Notes under the pieces: model-generated | What the model was told of the DNA's origin: nothing | What the model saw: only the letters and a program-made list of their open reading frames with translations | The model's database searches: none | Shown: one piece after another, positions 19,603 to 26,317 of the stretch | Numbering within the stretch: position 1 is the stretch's first letter | Layout of the letters: each line of letters opens with the position of its first letter | From: Microbacterium sp. nov. GSS16 | GTDB taxonomy: Bacteria; Actinomycetota; Actinomycetes; Actinomycetales; Microbacteriaceae | Assembly (NCBI RefSeq): GCF_028198145.1 | Contig: NZ_CP116338.1 | Coordinates: 2,604,001-2,668,000, forward strand | Direction of reading: 5' to 3' | DNA: 64,000 nt | Program-made: the position numbers and the translations under genes

Positions 19603-20618
19603 CCACTGCTCCCGGAGTCGACGCGGCGCTGGACACCGTCGCCGTGACGGCGGCCCGGGCGGGGCGGCGCAAGCCGCCCCGCCTCGGGCGGCGCGCGCTG
19701 ACCTTCGACTACGTCTCCTTCCTGCTGGTGTTCCTCGGCCTGCCGGTCGCGGTGTTCCTGATCTTCGTGATCTCGCCGTTCGTGCAGGCCGTGTACTACG
19801 CGATGACGAACTGGACCGGCTTCACCCCCGAGATGGACTTCATCGGGGTGAAGAACTTCGTCAAGCTCTTCAACGACTCGACTTTCATGCAGGCGATGGG
19901 CAACAACATCCTGCTCGCCATCGTGCTGCCGCTGATCACCCTCACGATCGCTCTCATCTTCGCGAGCATGATCACCATCGGCGGCCCCAGCAGCGGCCAG
20001 GTGCGCGGGCTGCGTGCGTCGAGCTTCTATCGCGTGGTGTCGTTCTTCCCGTACGTCATCCCCGCCATCGTCATCGGCATCCTGTGGAGCATGATCTACA
20101 CGCCCAGCGGCCTGCTGAACGGGCTGCTCGGCGCGGTCGGCATCGATATGAACGACTTCGCCTGGCTCGGCGACGAGCGCACCGCGATGGGCGCCTCCAT
20201 CTTCGTCATGGCCTGGGGCATGATCGGCTTCTACATGGTGCTGTTCATCGCCGCGATCAAGGGGGTGCCGGCCGAGATCTACGAGGCGGCGCGCATCGAC
20301 GGCGCAGGCCGGTTCCGCACCACGGTGTCCATCACGCTGCCACTCATCCGCGACAACGTGCAGACCGCCTACATCTACCTCGGCATCATGGCCCTGGACG
20401 CCTACGTGTACATGGTCGCGCTGAACGCGACCGGTGGCCCAGGCAACAGCACGCTCGTGATGAGCCAGTACCTGTTCCGCACGGCCTTCGAGAAGGGCCA
20501 GTTCGGCCTCGCCAGCGCCATGGGCGTGGTGCTCGCCGTGATCACACTCATCTTCGCCGCGGCCGTGTTCCTCGTGAACCGCCTCACCGGCGGCAAGGAC
20601 GACGGAGGTCGAGCATGA
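19599..20618 (+). CDS. sugar ABC transporter permease, NgcF-like (MalF type)
   Basis: 339-residue membrane protein with six main helices and the EAA loop near the end (EIYEAARIDGAGRFRTTVSITLPLI) that docks the ATPase. The GTG at 19599 overlaps the stop of the binding-protein gene. It pairs with the next gene to form the heterodimeric channel. The N-terminal ~30 residues are polar and basic, as is common in this family. Confidence 0.93.
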   Translation: MTTAPGVDAALDTVAVTAARAGRRKPPRLGRRALTFDYVSFLLVFLGLPVAVFLIFVISPFVQAVYYAMTNWTGFTPEMDFIGVKNFVKLFNDSTFMQAMGNNILLAIVLPLITLTIALIFASMITIGGPSSGQVRGLRASSFYRVVSFFPYVIPAIVIGILWSMIYTPSGLLNGLLGAVGIDMNDFAWLGDERTAMGASIFVMAWGMIGFYMVLFIAAIKGVPAEIYEAARIDGAGRFRTTVSITLPLIRDNVQTAYIYLGIMALDAYVYMVALNATGGPGNSTLVMSQYLFRTAFEKGQFGLASAMGVVLAVITLIFAAAVFLVNRLTGGKDDGGRA

Positions 20619-21529
20619 GCCAGCAGACCCGCACCCTGGTCGCGGTCGATCCCGCACGCGCGCGCCGCGAGGCCGGCGCCGATCGCAAGGCCACCATGAC
20701 CGCAGGAGACCGCGTCGTCGGCGCCGTCTCGCACGTGGTGCTGACCATCTGGGCGATCATTGTGATCCTGCCCATGCTCTGGACGCTGCTGAGCTCGTTC
20801 AAGTCCACGAAGGAGATCTTCGCGTCTCCGTTCGGCCTGCCGGCGCAGTGGAACTTCGACAACTACGTCTCGGCCTGGGGCAAGTACAACTTCGGCCAGA
20901 TGTTCCTGAACACGGTCGTCGTCGTCGGATCGGCGCTGCTGCTCGTGATGCTGCTCGGCGCCATGTGCGCGTACGTGCTGGCCCGCTTCTCGGTGCCAGG
21001 CAGCCGGGTGATCTACTACCTGATGCTGGCCGGGCTCACTTTCCCCGTGTTCCTCGCGATCGTGCCGCTGTTCTTCATCCTCCAGGGGATGGGCCTGCTG
21101 AACACGCTGCCCGGACTGATCATCACCTACGTGGCCTTCGCCCTGCCCTTCACGGTGTTCTTCCTGTTCTCCTTCTTCAAGTCGCTCCCCTACGAGATCC
21201 AGGAGGCCGCCTACGTCGACGGCGCAAGCGAGTGGCGCACATTCTTCCAGGTGATGCTTCCGATGGCGAAGCCGGGACTCGCCGCGGTGGCGATCCTGAA
21301 CTTCCTGGGACTCTGGAACCAGTTCCTGCTGCCGGTGGCGCTGAACACCGAGCAGGCGAAGTATGTGCTCTCGCAGGGCATGGCGGCGTTCGCGTCCGCC
21401 GCCGGGTACGCGGTGGACTTCGGCGCGCTGTTCGCCGCCGTGATCATCACGATCGCCCCGGTGCTGCTGGTGTACGTCTTCTTCCAGCGTCAGCTGCAGG
21501 GGTCGGTCACGCAGGGCACGTCGAAGTAG
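20615..21529 (+). CDS. sugar ABC transporter permease, NgcG-like (MalG type)
   Basis: 304 residues, six helices, EAA loop EIQEAAYVDGASEWRTFFQVMLPM. The ATG at 20615 overlaps the TGA of the first permease by 4 nt. No ATP-binding subunit follows; the next gene is an unrelated hydrolase. Actinobacterial importers of this class usually share a housekeeping MsiK-type ATPase encoded elsewhere. Confidence 0.93.
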   Translation: MSQQTRTLVAVDPARARREAGADRKATMTAGDRVVGAVSHVVLTIWAIIVILPMLWTLLSSFKSTKEIFASPFGLPAQWNFDNYVSAWGKYNFGQMFLNTVVVVGSALLLVMLLGAMCAYVLARFSVPGSRVIYYLMLAGLTFPVFLAIVPLFFILQGMGLLNTLPGLIITYVAFALPFTVFFLFSFFKSLPYEIQEAAYVDGASEWRTFFQVMLPMAKPGLAAVAILNFLGLWNQFLLPVALNTEQAKYVLSQGMAAFASAAGYAVDFGALFAAVIITIAPVLLVYVFFQRQLQGSVTQGTSK

Positions 21530-21540
21530 CATCCTTCGCT

Positions 21541-21546
21541 TACGCT
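21541..21546 (+). promoter_or_regulatory. -10 box (TACGCT) of leaderless SGNH hydrolase gene
   Basis: TACGCT ends 6 nt before the ATG at 21553, so the downstream gene has its own, probably leaderless, transcript rather than being the last gene of the sugar importer operon. Confidence 0.5.
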
Positions 21547-21552
21547 CTTCTC

Positions 21553-22347
21553 ATGATCCTGCACCCGCCGACCCGACGGCGCCGCACGGCCCTTGCGATC
21601 GGAGGCGCCCTCGCGGTGGCGCTCGCCGTCACCCTGGGCGTCACCCGCCCCTGGCTGCCGCCGGCGGAGACCGCTCCGGTGGCTGCCGCCGAAGACGGCG
21701 TCTCACCGGTGGCGCTCGCCCTGCCTGACGATCCCGAGGTACTCGTCTTCGGCGATTCGTGGACCTACGGCTCGGCCGCGACTGTGCCGACCGACGGGTA
21801 CGCGTACCGCCTTGCCCGACTGCTCCCCGGCGACACGGTCGTGCGCGGGGTGCGCGGCAGCGGGTACCAGCGAGCAGGACTCGACGGACCGGACTTCCTC
21901 ACCCGCGTCGGCGAACTGGAGTCGTGGATCGATCCGGATCTGATCATCCTGCAGGGATCGATCAACGATCGGCTGTCTGACGCTGCGGCCTATCCCGCCG
22001 CGGTGAACGCGGTGTGGGATGCCATGGTCGCGAAGTACCCCGGCGTGCCGATCGTCATCCTGGGACCGGCGCCGCACGAGCTGCCGGTCGGCGCGTCGAC
22101 GGCGCGCATCGATCGCGATCTCGCCCGTCTCGCCGAGGCGCGGGGCTGGTGGTACATCTCCCCCGTGCAGGACGACTGGATCACCGACGCGAACTACCTG
22201 CAGCTGATCGACGTCGGCGCCGGTCGCAGGCATCCGTCGGATGCCGGTCACGCCTACCTCGCAGAGAAGGTCGCCGCCGCGCTCGAGCGCTTCAGGACAG
22301 CCCCGGTGACCGCCGCCGACGAGGCGAAGCCGAAGCCGGCCGAGTAG
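21553..22347 (+). CDS. secreted or membrane-anchored SGNH/GDSL hydrolase
   Basis: 264 residues. N-terminal hydrophobic signal/anchor (about residues 12-34), then an SGNH-fold esterase domain: block I FGDSWTYG (Ser nucleophile), block III GSINDR, and the C-terminal catalytic Asp/His in RHPSDAGHAYLAEKV. Substrate unknown; candidates are acetyl or acyl groups on cell-wall glycans. It ends directly against the convergent DUF488 gene with no gap. Confidence 0.85.
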   Translation: MILHPPTRRRRTALAIGGALAVALAVTLGVTRPWLPPAETAPVAAAEDGVSPVALALPDDPEVLVFGDSWTYGSAATVPTDGYAYRLARLLPGDTVVRGVRGSGYQRAGLDGPDFLTRVGELESWIDPDLIILQGSINDRLSDAAAYPAAVNAVWDAMVAKYPGVPIVILGPAPHELPVGASTARIDRDLARLAEARGWWYISPVQDDWITDANYLQLIDVGAGRRHPSDAGHAYLAEKVAAALERFRTAPVTAADEAKPKPAE

Positions 22348-22878
22348 TCACTCGGTCGACGGGTACTCCACCACTCCACCGCTGATCACGGCTCCGCGCG
22401 TCAGCGTCGCCTCTGCCACGCGGCCGTCGGGCATCAGATGGCCGACCGCGATGTCGCGCGCCAGCAGATGATCGGCGATGATCCGCCGGTGGCAGCGCCA
22501 CCAGACCGCCTCCGAGCACATCACGGCCGCTCGTCCGTCGGCGGCGTCCGCGACGGACTGCAGCTCCGCGATCCCCTCGGCGAAGTCTGCGCCCAAGGCA
22601 TAATCCGCGTAGTTGTGGAAACTGCGGTTGCGCCACATCCCGTTGATCTCGTCGGGTATCTCGCGCTGGATTCTCCGGCGACCGCCGAGCTGCTCGATCC
22701 GCAGATATCGGATGTCGTGGTCGGGCAGCGCCTCGGCGAGAGCGTCGGCGTTGAACCACGGATACCGGTTGGATCCGGGCAGACGTCGCACGTCGACCAG
22801 CGCGCGCACCTCTGCGGCGGCCAGCAGCTCGGTGAACTCGTCCAGAGGGTGGGTGGAATGGCCGACGGTGAGGATCAT
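22348..22878 (-). CDS. DUF488 family protein
   Basis: 176 residues. Starts with the family hallmark ILTVGHSTHPLDEFTELLA, followed by VDVRRLPGSNRYPWFN, LGGRRR and a Cys motif (AAVMCSEAVWWRCHRRIIADHL). The biochemical role of DUF488 is not established. Its ATG at 22878 lies 3 nt after the stop of the DUF2945 gene, so they form a two-gene operon. Confidence 0.85.
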   Translation of the reverse strand: MILTVGHSTHPLDEFTELLAAAEVRALVDVRRLPGSNRYPWFNADALAEALPDHDIRYLRIEQLGGRRRIQREIPDEINGMWRNRSFHNYADYALGADFAEGIAELQSVADAADGRAAVMCSEAVWWRCHRRIIADHLLARDIAVGHLMPDGRVAEATLTRGAVISGGVVEYPSTE

Positions 22879-22881
22879 CGG

Positions 22882-23097
22882 TCAGTCGTCGAGCAGCGTC
22901 AGTGCGCTTCCCTGGTGCGCCGCGACGTGGTCGGTCTTGTCGCTCTTGATCTCGTACTGCGGGTCGTCGTCACTGGCGCGTCGCGTGCGGCCCATGAACT
23001 CGAAATCGGACGTGTGCACCTTCGTGATGCGCCCGCGCACGCGCCCCGCCTCGGAGTTCCAGCTGACGTGCTCTCCGACCTTGTACCTTCTCGTCAT
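22882..23097 (-). CDS. DUF2945 (Tudor-like) small protein
   Basis: 71 residues beginning YKVGEHVSWNSEAGRVRGRITKVHT, the typical DUF2945 small beta-barrel, with a charged middle and the ending HQGSALTLLDD. Function unknown; homologues are often near stress or DNA-related genes. A strong GAGAGGAG ribosome site precedes the ATG at 23097. It lies downstream of a tRNA gene and its terminator-like hairpin. Confidence 0.82.
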   Translation of the reverse strand: MTRRYKVGEHVSWNSEAGRVRGRITKVHTSDFEFMGRTRRASDDDPQYEIKSDKTDHVAAHQGSALTLLDD

Positions 23098-23132
23098 CGC
23101 CGCGCTCCTCTCGAAGATCCGCCGCCGGAGAC

Positions 23133-23162
23133 GGAGAAGACCGCCCGTGGGCGGTCTTCTCC
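23133..23162 (-). terminator. hairpin after tRNA-Arg
   Basis: A perfect 13-bp stem with a 4-nt loop (arms 23133-23145 and 23150-23162), directly downstream of the tRNA on its strand. It has no T-run, so it is either a processing/terminator hairpin typical of high-G+C bacteria or works with Rho. Confidence 0.7.
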
Positions 23163-23168
23163 GATACG

Positions 23169-23241
23169 TGCCCCCGACAGGAATCGAACCTGCGACCTAC
23201 GGTACCGGAAACCGGCGCTCTATCCGCTGAGCTACGGAGGC
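23169..23241 (-). tRNA. tRNA-Arg (anticodon CCG, reads CGG)
   Basis: 73-nt cloverleaf read on the minus strand: acceptor arms GCCTCCG and CGGGGGC pair fully (one G-T), D-stem GCTC/GAGC, T-arm GCAGG-TTCGAAT-CCTGT, and anticodon loop TTCCGGT giving CCG at positions 34-36. Discriminator A; the CCA end is not encoded. Confidence 0.97.
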
Positions 23242-23309
23242 GTACCGGTCGAGCCTACCAGCTGCGCACCCCGCGGATTGCACGCGCGCGACGGCTGCGC
23301 GCCAGCGGC

Positions 23310-23636
23310 TCAGAGCATCCAGACCGTCAGTGCGATCACGGCGAGCAGCGGCGCCGTGCCCTGAGTGGCGGCGGCACAGAGCTTGGTGCGGTCGGAGAAG
23401 ACCAGCACGAGGGCCGCGGCGAGCATCATCCCCGTGCCGGCGAGGGCGAGGGTGACACCCGCCGTCTGTGCCCCTACCGCGACCAGGACGACCCCGAGGA
23501 ACGCGGCTAGGGCGAGGAAGAGGTTGTAGAAGCCCTGGTTGAAGGCGAGGGGCCGCGTCGTCTCGGCATCGGCAGGCTCCCCCACCCGCGCCGGACCCTG
23601 CCGCACCAGCCTGACCGGGAGCCGAATGCCGGTCAC
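23310..23636 (-). CDS. DUF1304-like membrane protein, N-terminally truncated
   Basis: 108 residues. From about residue 27 it matches the second half of DUF1304 proteins (LAFNQGFYNLFLALAAFLG, then two more helices), but the first transmembrane segment with the usual E-H-x-Y/F pattern is missing. The ATG at 23634-23636 and the first residues lie inside a copy of the 49-bp palindromic repeat, so the 5' end seems to have been replaced by the repeat. It may be a gene remnant or a short expressed protein; function unknown. Confidence 0.5.
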   Translation of the reverse strand: MTGIRLPVRLVRQGPARVGEPADAETTRPLAFNQGFYNLFLALAAFLGVVLVAVGAQTAGVTLALAGTGMMLAAALVLVFSDRTKLCAAATQGTAPLLAVIALTVWML

Positions 23637-23665
23637 CGGGCCCGCGCACCCGACATCTGGCTCCC
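23617..23665. repeat. 49-bp palindromic repeat, copy A
   Basis: Begins GGGAGCC and ends GGCTCCC, 49 nt long, with two imperfectly complementary 18-nt arms and a 13-nt centre. The same architecture and length occur five times at 41.4-42.9 kb. Read on the minus strand its right arm shares GCATTCGGCTCCC with copies D and E, so this copy is inverted relative to them. Confidence 0.85.
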
Positions 23666-23700
23666 CGACGCGGGCGCGGAGACCGCCCGGCGAGGACCGG

Positions 23701-24567
23701 TCAGACGAGGAAGAACGGCAGCAGCCCGGGATTGTGGGCGTGCACGAGCACGGCGAACACGACGGCGTCGAAGAGCAGGTGCACTGTCACCACGTACGCG
23801 AGCGAGTGGGTGCGCAGGAAGATCCAGCCCTGCAGCAGCGCGAACGGGATGGTCAGCACCGGTCCCCAGGCCCGGTAGCCGAGCTCCCACAGGAAAGACA
23901 CGAACACGATCATCTGCAGCACATTGGCGCTGAGAGCCGGCATGTGCCGGCGCAGCAGCGCGAAGACTGTGCAGATGAAGAACAGCTCGTCCCAGATGCC
24001 CACCGCGCCGACGCCGACGAACAGCCGGGCGATGAGATCGGCCGTGTCCACGACCGGCCAGTTGTGGTAGACGCCGCTGGTGATGAAGTAGAACGGCAGG
24101 ATCAGCCACCCGAGCACAAGCACCCCGATCAGCCACACCCACTGCCATGGCGCCCAGCGCCTGCCGGTGCGCCAGGGGAACGAGATCGCCCGGTCGCGGA
24201 ACGCGAAGCGCGACAGCAGGTACGGCGCGAGCACCGCTCCCCCGAGCGCGAGCGTGAAGCGCAGCATCGAGAGGTCGTCGAGCTGCGCCTCGAGTGAGAT
24301 AGCGTGCACGATCAGCATCCCGATCGCGATCAGCGCCAGATCGCGAGTCAGCGACGGGACGCGTCGCTCGCGGATCACCCGGTCGGGTCGGTGTCCGACC
24401 GACACGGCGATCGAGCGCGGAGACCTGCGTTCGATCAGCGCGGCGGTCCCGAGGCCGAAGATGATGAGAAGCCACCCGGCCCAGGTCCAGCCGAGCACGA
24501 AGAAGGCGGGCGCGGCAGCGCACACCAGCGCCGCCGGAGGGATGCTGCGCCAGGCGGTCTTCGTCAC
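23701..24567 (-). CDS. CPBP-like (CAAX protease family) membrane protein
   Basis: 288 residues, about seven to eight helices. The C-terminal half has the arrangement of CPBP intramembrane glutamic proteases: an acidic motif 1 (IWDELFFICTVFALLRR, with D-E instead of E-E), a second helix with FLWELGYR, and HLLFDAVV as the distal motif. The altered first motif leaves catalytic activity uncertain. GTG at 24567 overlaps the stop of trmB by 4 nt. Confidence 0.75.
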   Translation of the reverse strand: MTKTAWRSIPPAALVCAAAPAFFVLGWTWAGWLLIIFGLGTAALIERRSPRSIAVSVGHRPDRVIRERRVPSLTRDLALIAIGMLIVHAISLEAQLDDLSMLRFTLALGGAVLAPYLLSRFAFRDRAISFPWRTGRRWAPWQWVWLIGVLVLGWLILPFYFITSGVYHNWPVVDTADLIARLFVGVGAVGIWDELFFICTVFALLRRHMPALSANVLQMIVFVSFLWELGYRAWGPVLTIPFALLQGWIFLRTHSLAYVVTVHLLFDAVVFAVLVHAHNPGLLPFFLV

Positions 24568-25289
24568 ACCCGCGGCACCCGGCGGTAGGTGAGGTCGCGG
24601 ATCTCGCGTCCTTTGGCGATGCCCTTGCGCTCGAAGGCGGTCATCACGCGGCCGTCGAAGCGCGCGGCCCACTCGCCGTCGAAGGCGCGCTCGAACTCGG
24701 GCGCCTCGTCGAGCACCTCGCGCATCTGCAGCGCGTAGTCCTCCCAGTCGGTCGCGAGGCGAAGCAGGCCCCCCGCGGCGATCGCGCGCGCTGCGGCCGC
24801 TGGGAAGCCGGGACGGATGAGGCGCCGCTTGGTGTGGCGCTTCTTATGCCACGGGTCGGAGAAGAAGATCCACACCTCCGACGCCGATCCCTCGGGCAGA
24901 TACGTCGAGAGCACCTCGGGAGCATTCGCCTCGACCAGACGCAGGTTGCGAACGTCGGCGGCCGCGGCGTCGAGCATGGTGCGCGCCAGCCCCGCCCGGA
25001 ACACCTCGACCGCCAGGAAGTCGGCGTCGGGCGCGGCGGATGCGGCGGCGACGATCGCGTGGCCCTGGCCGGAGCCGATCTCGACGATCAGCGGCGCCTC
25101 GCGCCCGTACTCGGCCGCGACATCGAGCCGCGCATCCGGATGCACCGAGGTGAAGGCGACGTCGCGGGGGACGTCCAGCAGATAGAACGTCGCGTGCTGC
25201 TCGAATGCCCGTTCCTGCGCCTCCGACATGCGGCCGCTGCGGCGCACGAACGAGACCGGCTCATCGCGGAAGGTGCGTGGTTCAGGCAT
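24564..25289 (-). CDS. trmB: tRNA (guanine-N7-)-methyltransferase
   Basis: 241 residues. Adds the 7-methyl group to G46 of tRNAs using S-adenosylmethionine. Conserved: EIGSGQGHAIV (SAM loop), DFLAVEV, the signature IFFSDPWHKKRHTKRRLI, and the C-terminal TAFERKGIAKGREIRDLTYRR. ATG at 25289 sits 6 nt after a TATCCT box; a GGAGG in the same 6 nt makes either leaderless or short-leader initiation possible. Longer upstream frames are non-coding. Confidence 0.95.
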   Translation of the reverse strand: MPEPRTFRDEPVSFVRRSGRMSEAQERAFEQHATFYLLDVPRDVAFTSVHPDARLDVAAEYGREAPLIVEIGSGQGHAIVAAASAAPDADFLAVEVFRAGLARTMLDAAAADVRNLRLVEANAPEVLSTYLPEGSASEVWIFFSDPWHKKRHTKRRLIRPGFPAAAARAIAAGGLLRLATDWEDYALQMREVLDEAPEFERAFDGEWAARFDGRVMTAFERKGIAKGREIRDLTYRRVPRV

Positions 25290-25295
25290 CCCTCC

Positions 25296-25301
25296 AGGAT
25301 A
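25296..25301 (-). promoter_or_regulatory. -10 box (TATCCT) of trmB
   Basis: TATCCT on the minus strand, 6 nt before the trmB ATG, the same geometry as other leaderless starts here. Confidence 0.45.
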
Positions 25302-25351
25302 CCGGCGCGCGTCAGCGGCCGTCGTGGACGGAATGCCCCGCGAACGGCCGG

Positions 25352-26191
25352 TCACCGCGCGGGCTCCGTGACGAAGTCGATCAGCTCCTCGACCCGGCCC
25401 AGCAGGGCGGGTTCGAGGTCGCGGTAGGTCGTGACGCGAGAGAGGATCCGCTTCCAGGCGTGGGCGATGTCGGTCTGGTCGTCGGCCGGCCAGCCGAAGG
25501 CGCGGCAGATGCCCGTCTTCCAATCCGTGCCGCGCGGGATCTCCGGCCATGCTCGAATGCCCATCGCCGCAGGGGTCACGCACTGCCACACATCGATGTA
25601 GGGGTGCCCGACGATCTTCAGGTGCCGGCCGTGCGGACCGCGCATGATCTGATCCACGATGCGGGTCTCCTTCGAGCCGGCCACCAGGTGATCGACCAGC
25701 ACACCGTAGCGGCGGGTGGCCGATGGCGGCGACTCCGCGAGCAGCTCATCGAGCAGATCGAGACCCTTCAGGTACTCGACGACGACGCCCTCCACGCGCA
25801 GGTCCGCTCCCCAGACCTTCTCCACGAGCTCGGCATCGTGCCGCCCCTCGACGAGAATGCGGCTCGGCAGCGCCACTCGCGCCCGGTCGTCGGCTACGGC
25901 GAACGACCCGGATGCCGTGCGGCGGGGTCCTGTCCGCTTCGCGACGGGCACGACGAGCTTCACCGGCTTGCCGTCGATCATGAATCCGCCGCCGAGCGGG
26001 AAGCTGCGCCGACGGCCCTTCCAGTCCTCGAGCTCGACCATGCCCGCCTCGATCCGGGTGACCGCACCGCAGTACCCGTCCTGCGCGACCTCGACGACGA
26101 GATCCCTCTCTGCCGCGACCTCGGTCGTCTTGGCGAAACCGCGCTGCCGCCAGCCGTCGGCGAGCACGTCGGAGCCGTACATGTCGTCCAT
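25352..26191 (-). CDS. DUF3097 family protein
   Basis: 279 residues, an actinobacteria-specific family of unknown function. Seen: an N-terminal beta-rich part (YGSDVLADGWRQRGFAKTTEV...), a central ILVEGRHDAELVEKVWGADLR segment resembling a Toprim-type nucleotide-handling core, and VVGHPYIDVWQCVTPAAMGIRAWPEIPRG. The Toprim comparison is my inference. ATG at 26191 is 7 nt after TACGCT (26199-26204). Confidence 0.85.
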   Translation of the reverse strand: MDDMYGSDVLADGWRQRGFAKTTEVAAERDLVVEVAQDGYCGAVTRIEAGMVELEDWKGRRRSFPLGGGFMIDGKPVKLVVPVAKRTGPRRTASGSFAVADDRARVALPSRILVEGRHDAELVEKVWGADLRVEGVVVEYLKGLDLLDELLAESPPSATRRYGVLVDHLVAGSKETRIVDQIMRGPHGRHLKIVGHPYIDVWQCVTPAAMGIRAWPEIPRGTDWKTGICRAFGWPADDQTDIAHAWKRILSRVTTYRDLEPALLGRVEELIDFVTEPAR

Positions 26192-26198
26192 GCCTCCC

Positions 26199-26204
26199 AG
26201 CGTA
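26199..26204 (-). promoter_or_regulatory. -10 box (TACGCT) of the DUF3097 gene
   Basis: Minus-strand TACGCT, 7 nt before the ATG at 26191; the 7 nt also contain GGGAGG. Confidence 0.45.
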
Positions 26205-26269
26205 TGCGTCTGCGCTGAGGGCGAACGGCGAACCCGCCGTGGGTGCTGTCGCCGGTCGGGCCCAGTGCA

Positions 26270-26275
26270 TAGACT
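26270..26275 (+). promoter_or_regulatory. -10 box (TAGACT) before the leader ORF of the TPM gene
   Basis: TAGACT followed after exactly 6 nt by ATG 26282, which begins an 11-residue ORF coupled to the TPM-domain gene. Confidence 0.5.
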
Positions 26276-26281
26276 CGTGCC

Positions 26282-26317
26282 ATGGTGCACGCCTGCCGGC
26301 CGGAGGGAACACGATGA
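26282..26317 (+). CDS. possible leaderless 11-residue leader peptide (MVHACRPEGTR)
   Basis: An ATG 6 nt after a TAGACT box opens a 12-codon frame whose TGA overlaps the ATG of the TPM-domain gene (ATGA, 26314-26317). A GGAGGG sequence inside the frame serves as ribosome site for the next start. Out of frame with the main gene, so not just an upstream start. Probably promotes coupled initiation; no evidence that the peptide itself acts. Confidence 0.4.
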   Translation: MVHACRPEGTR

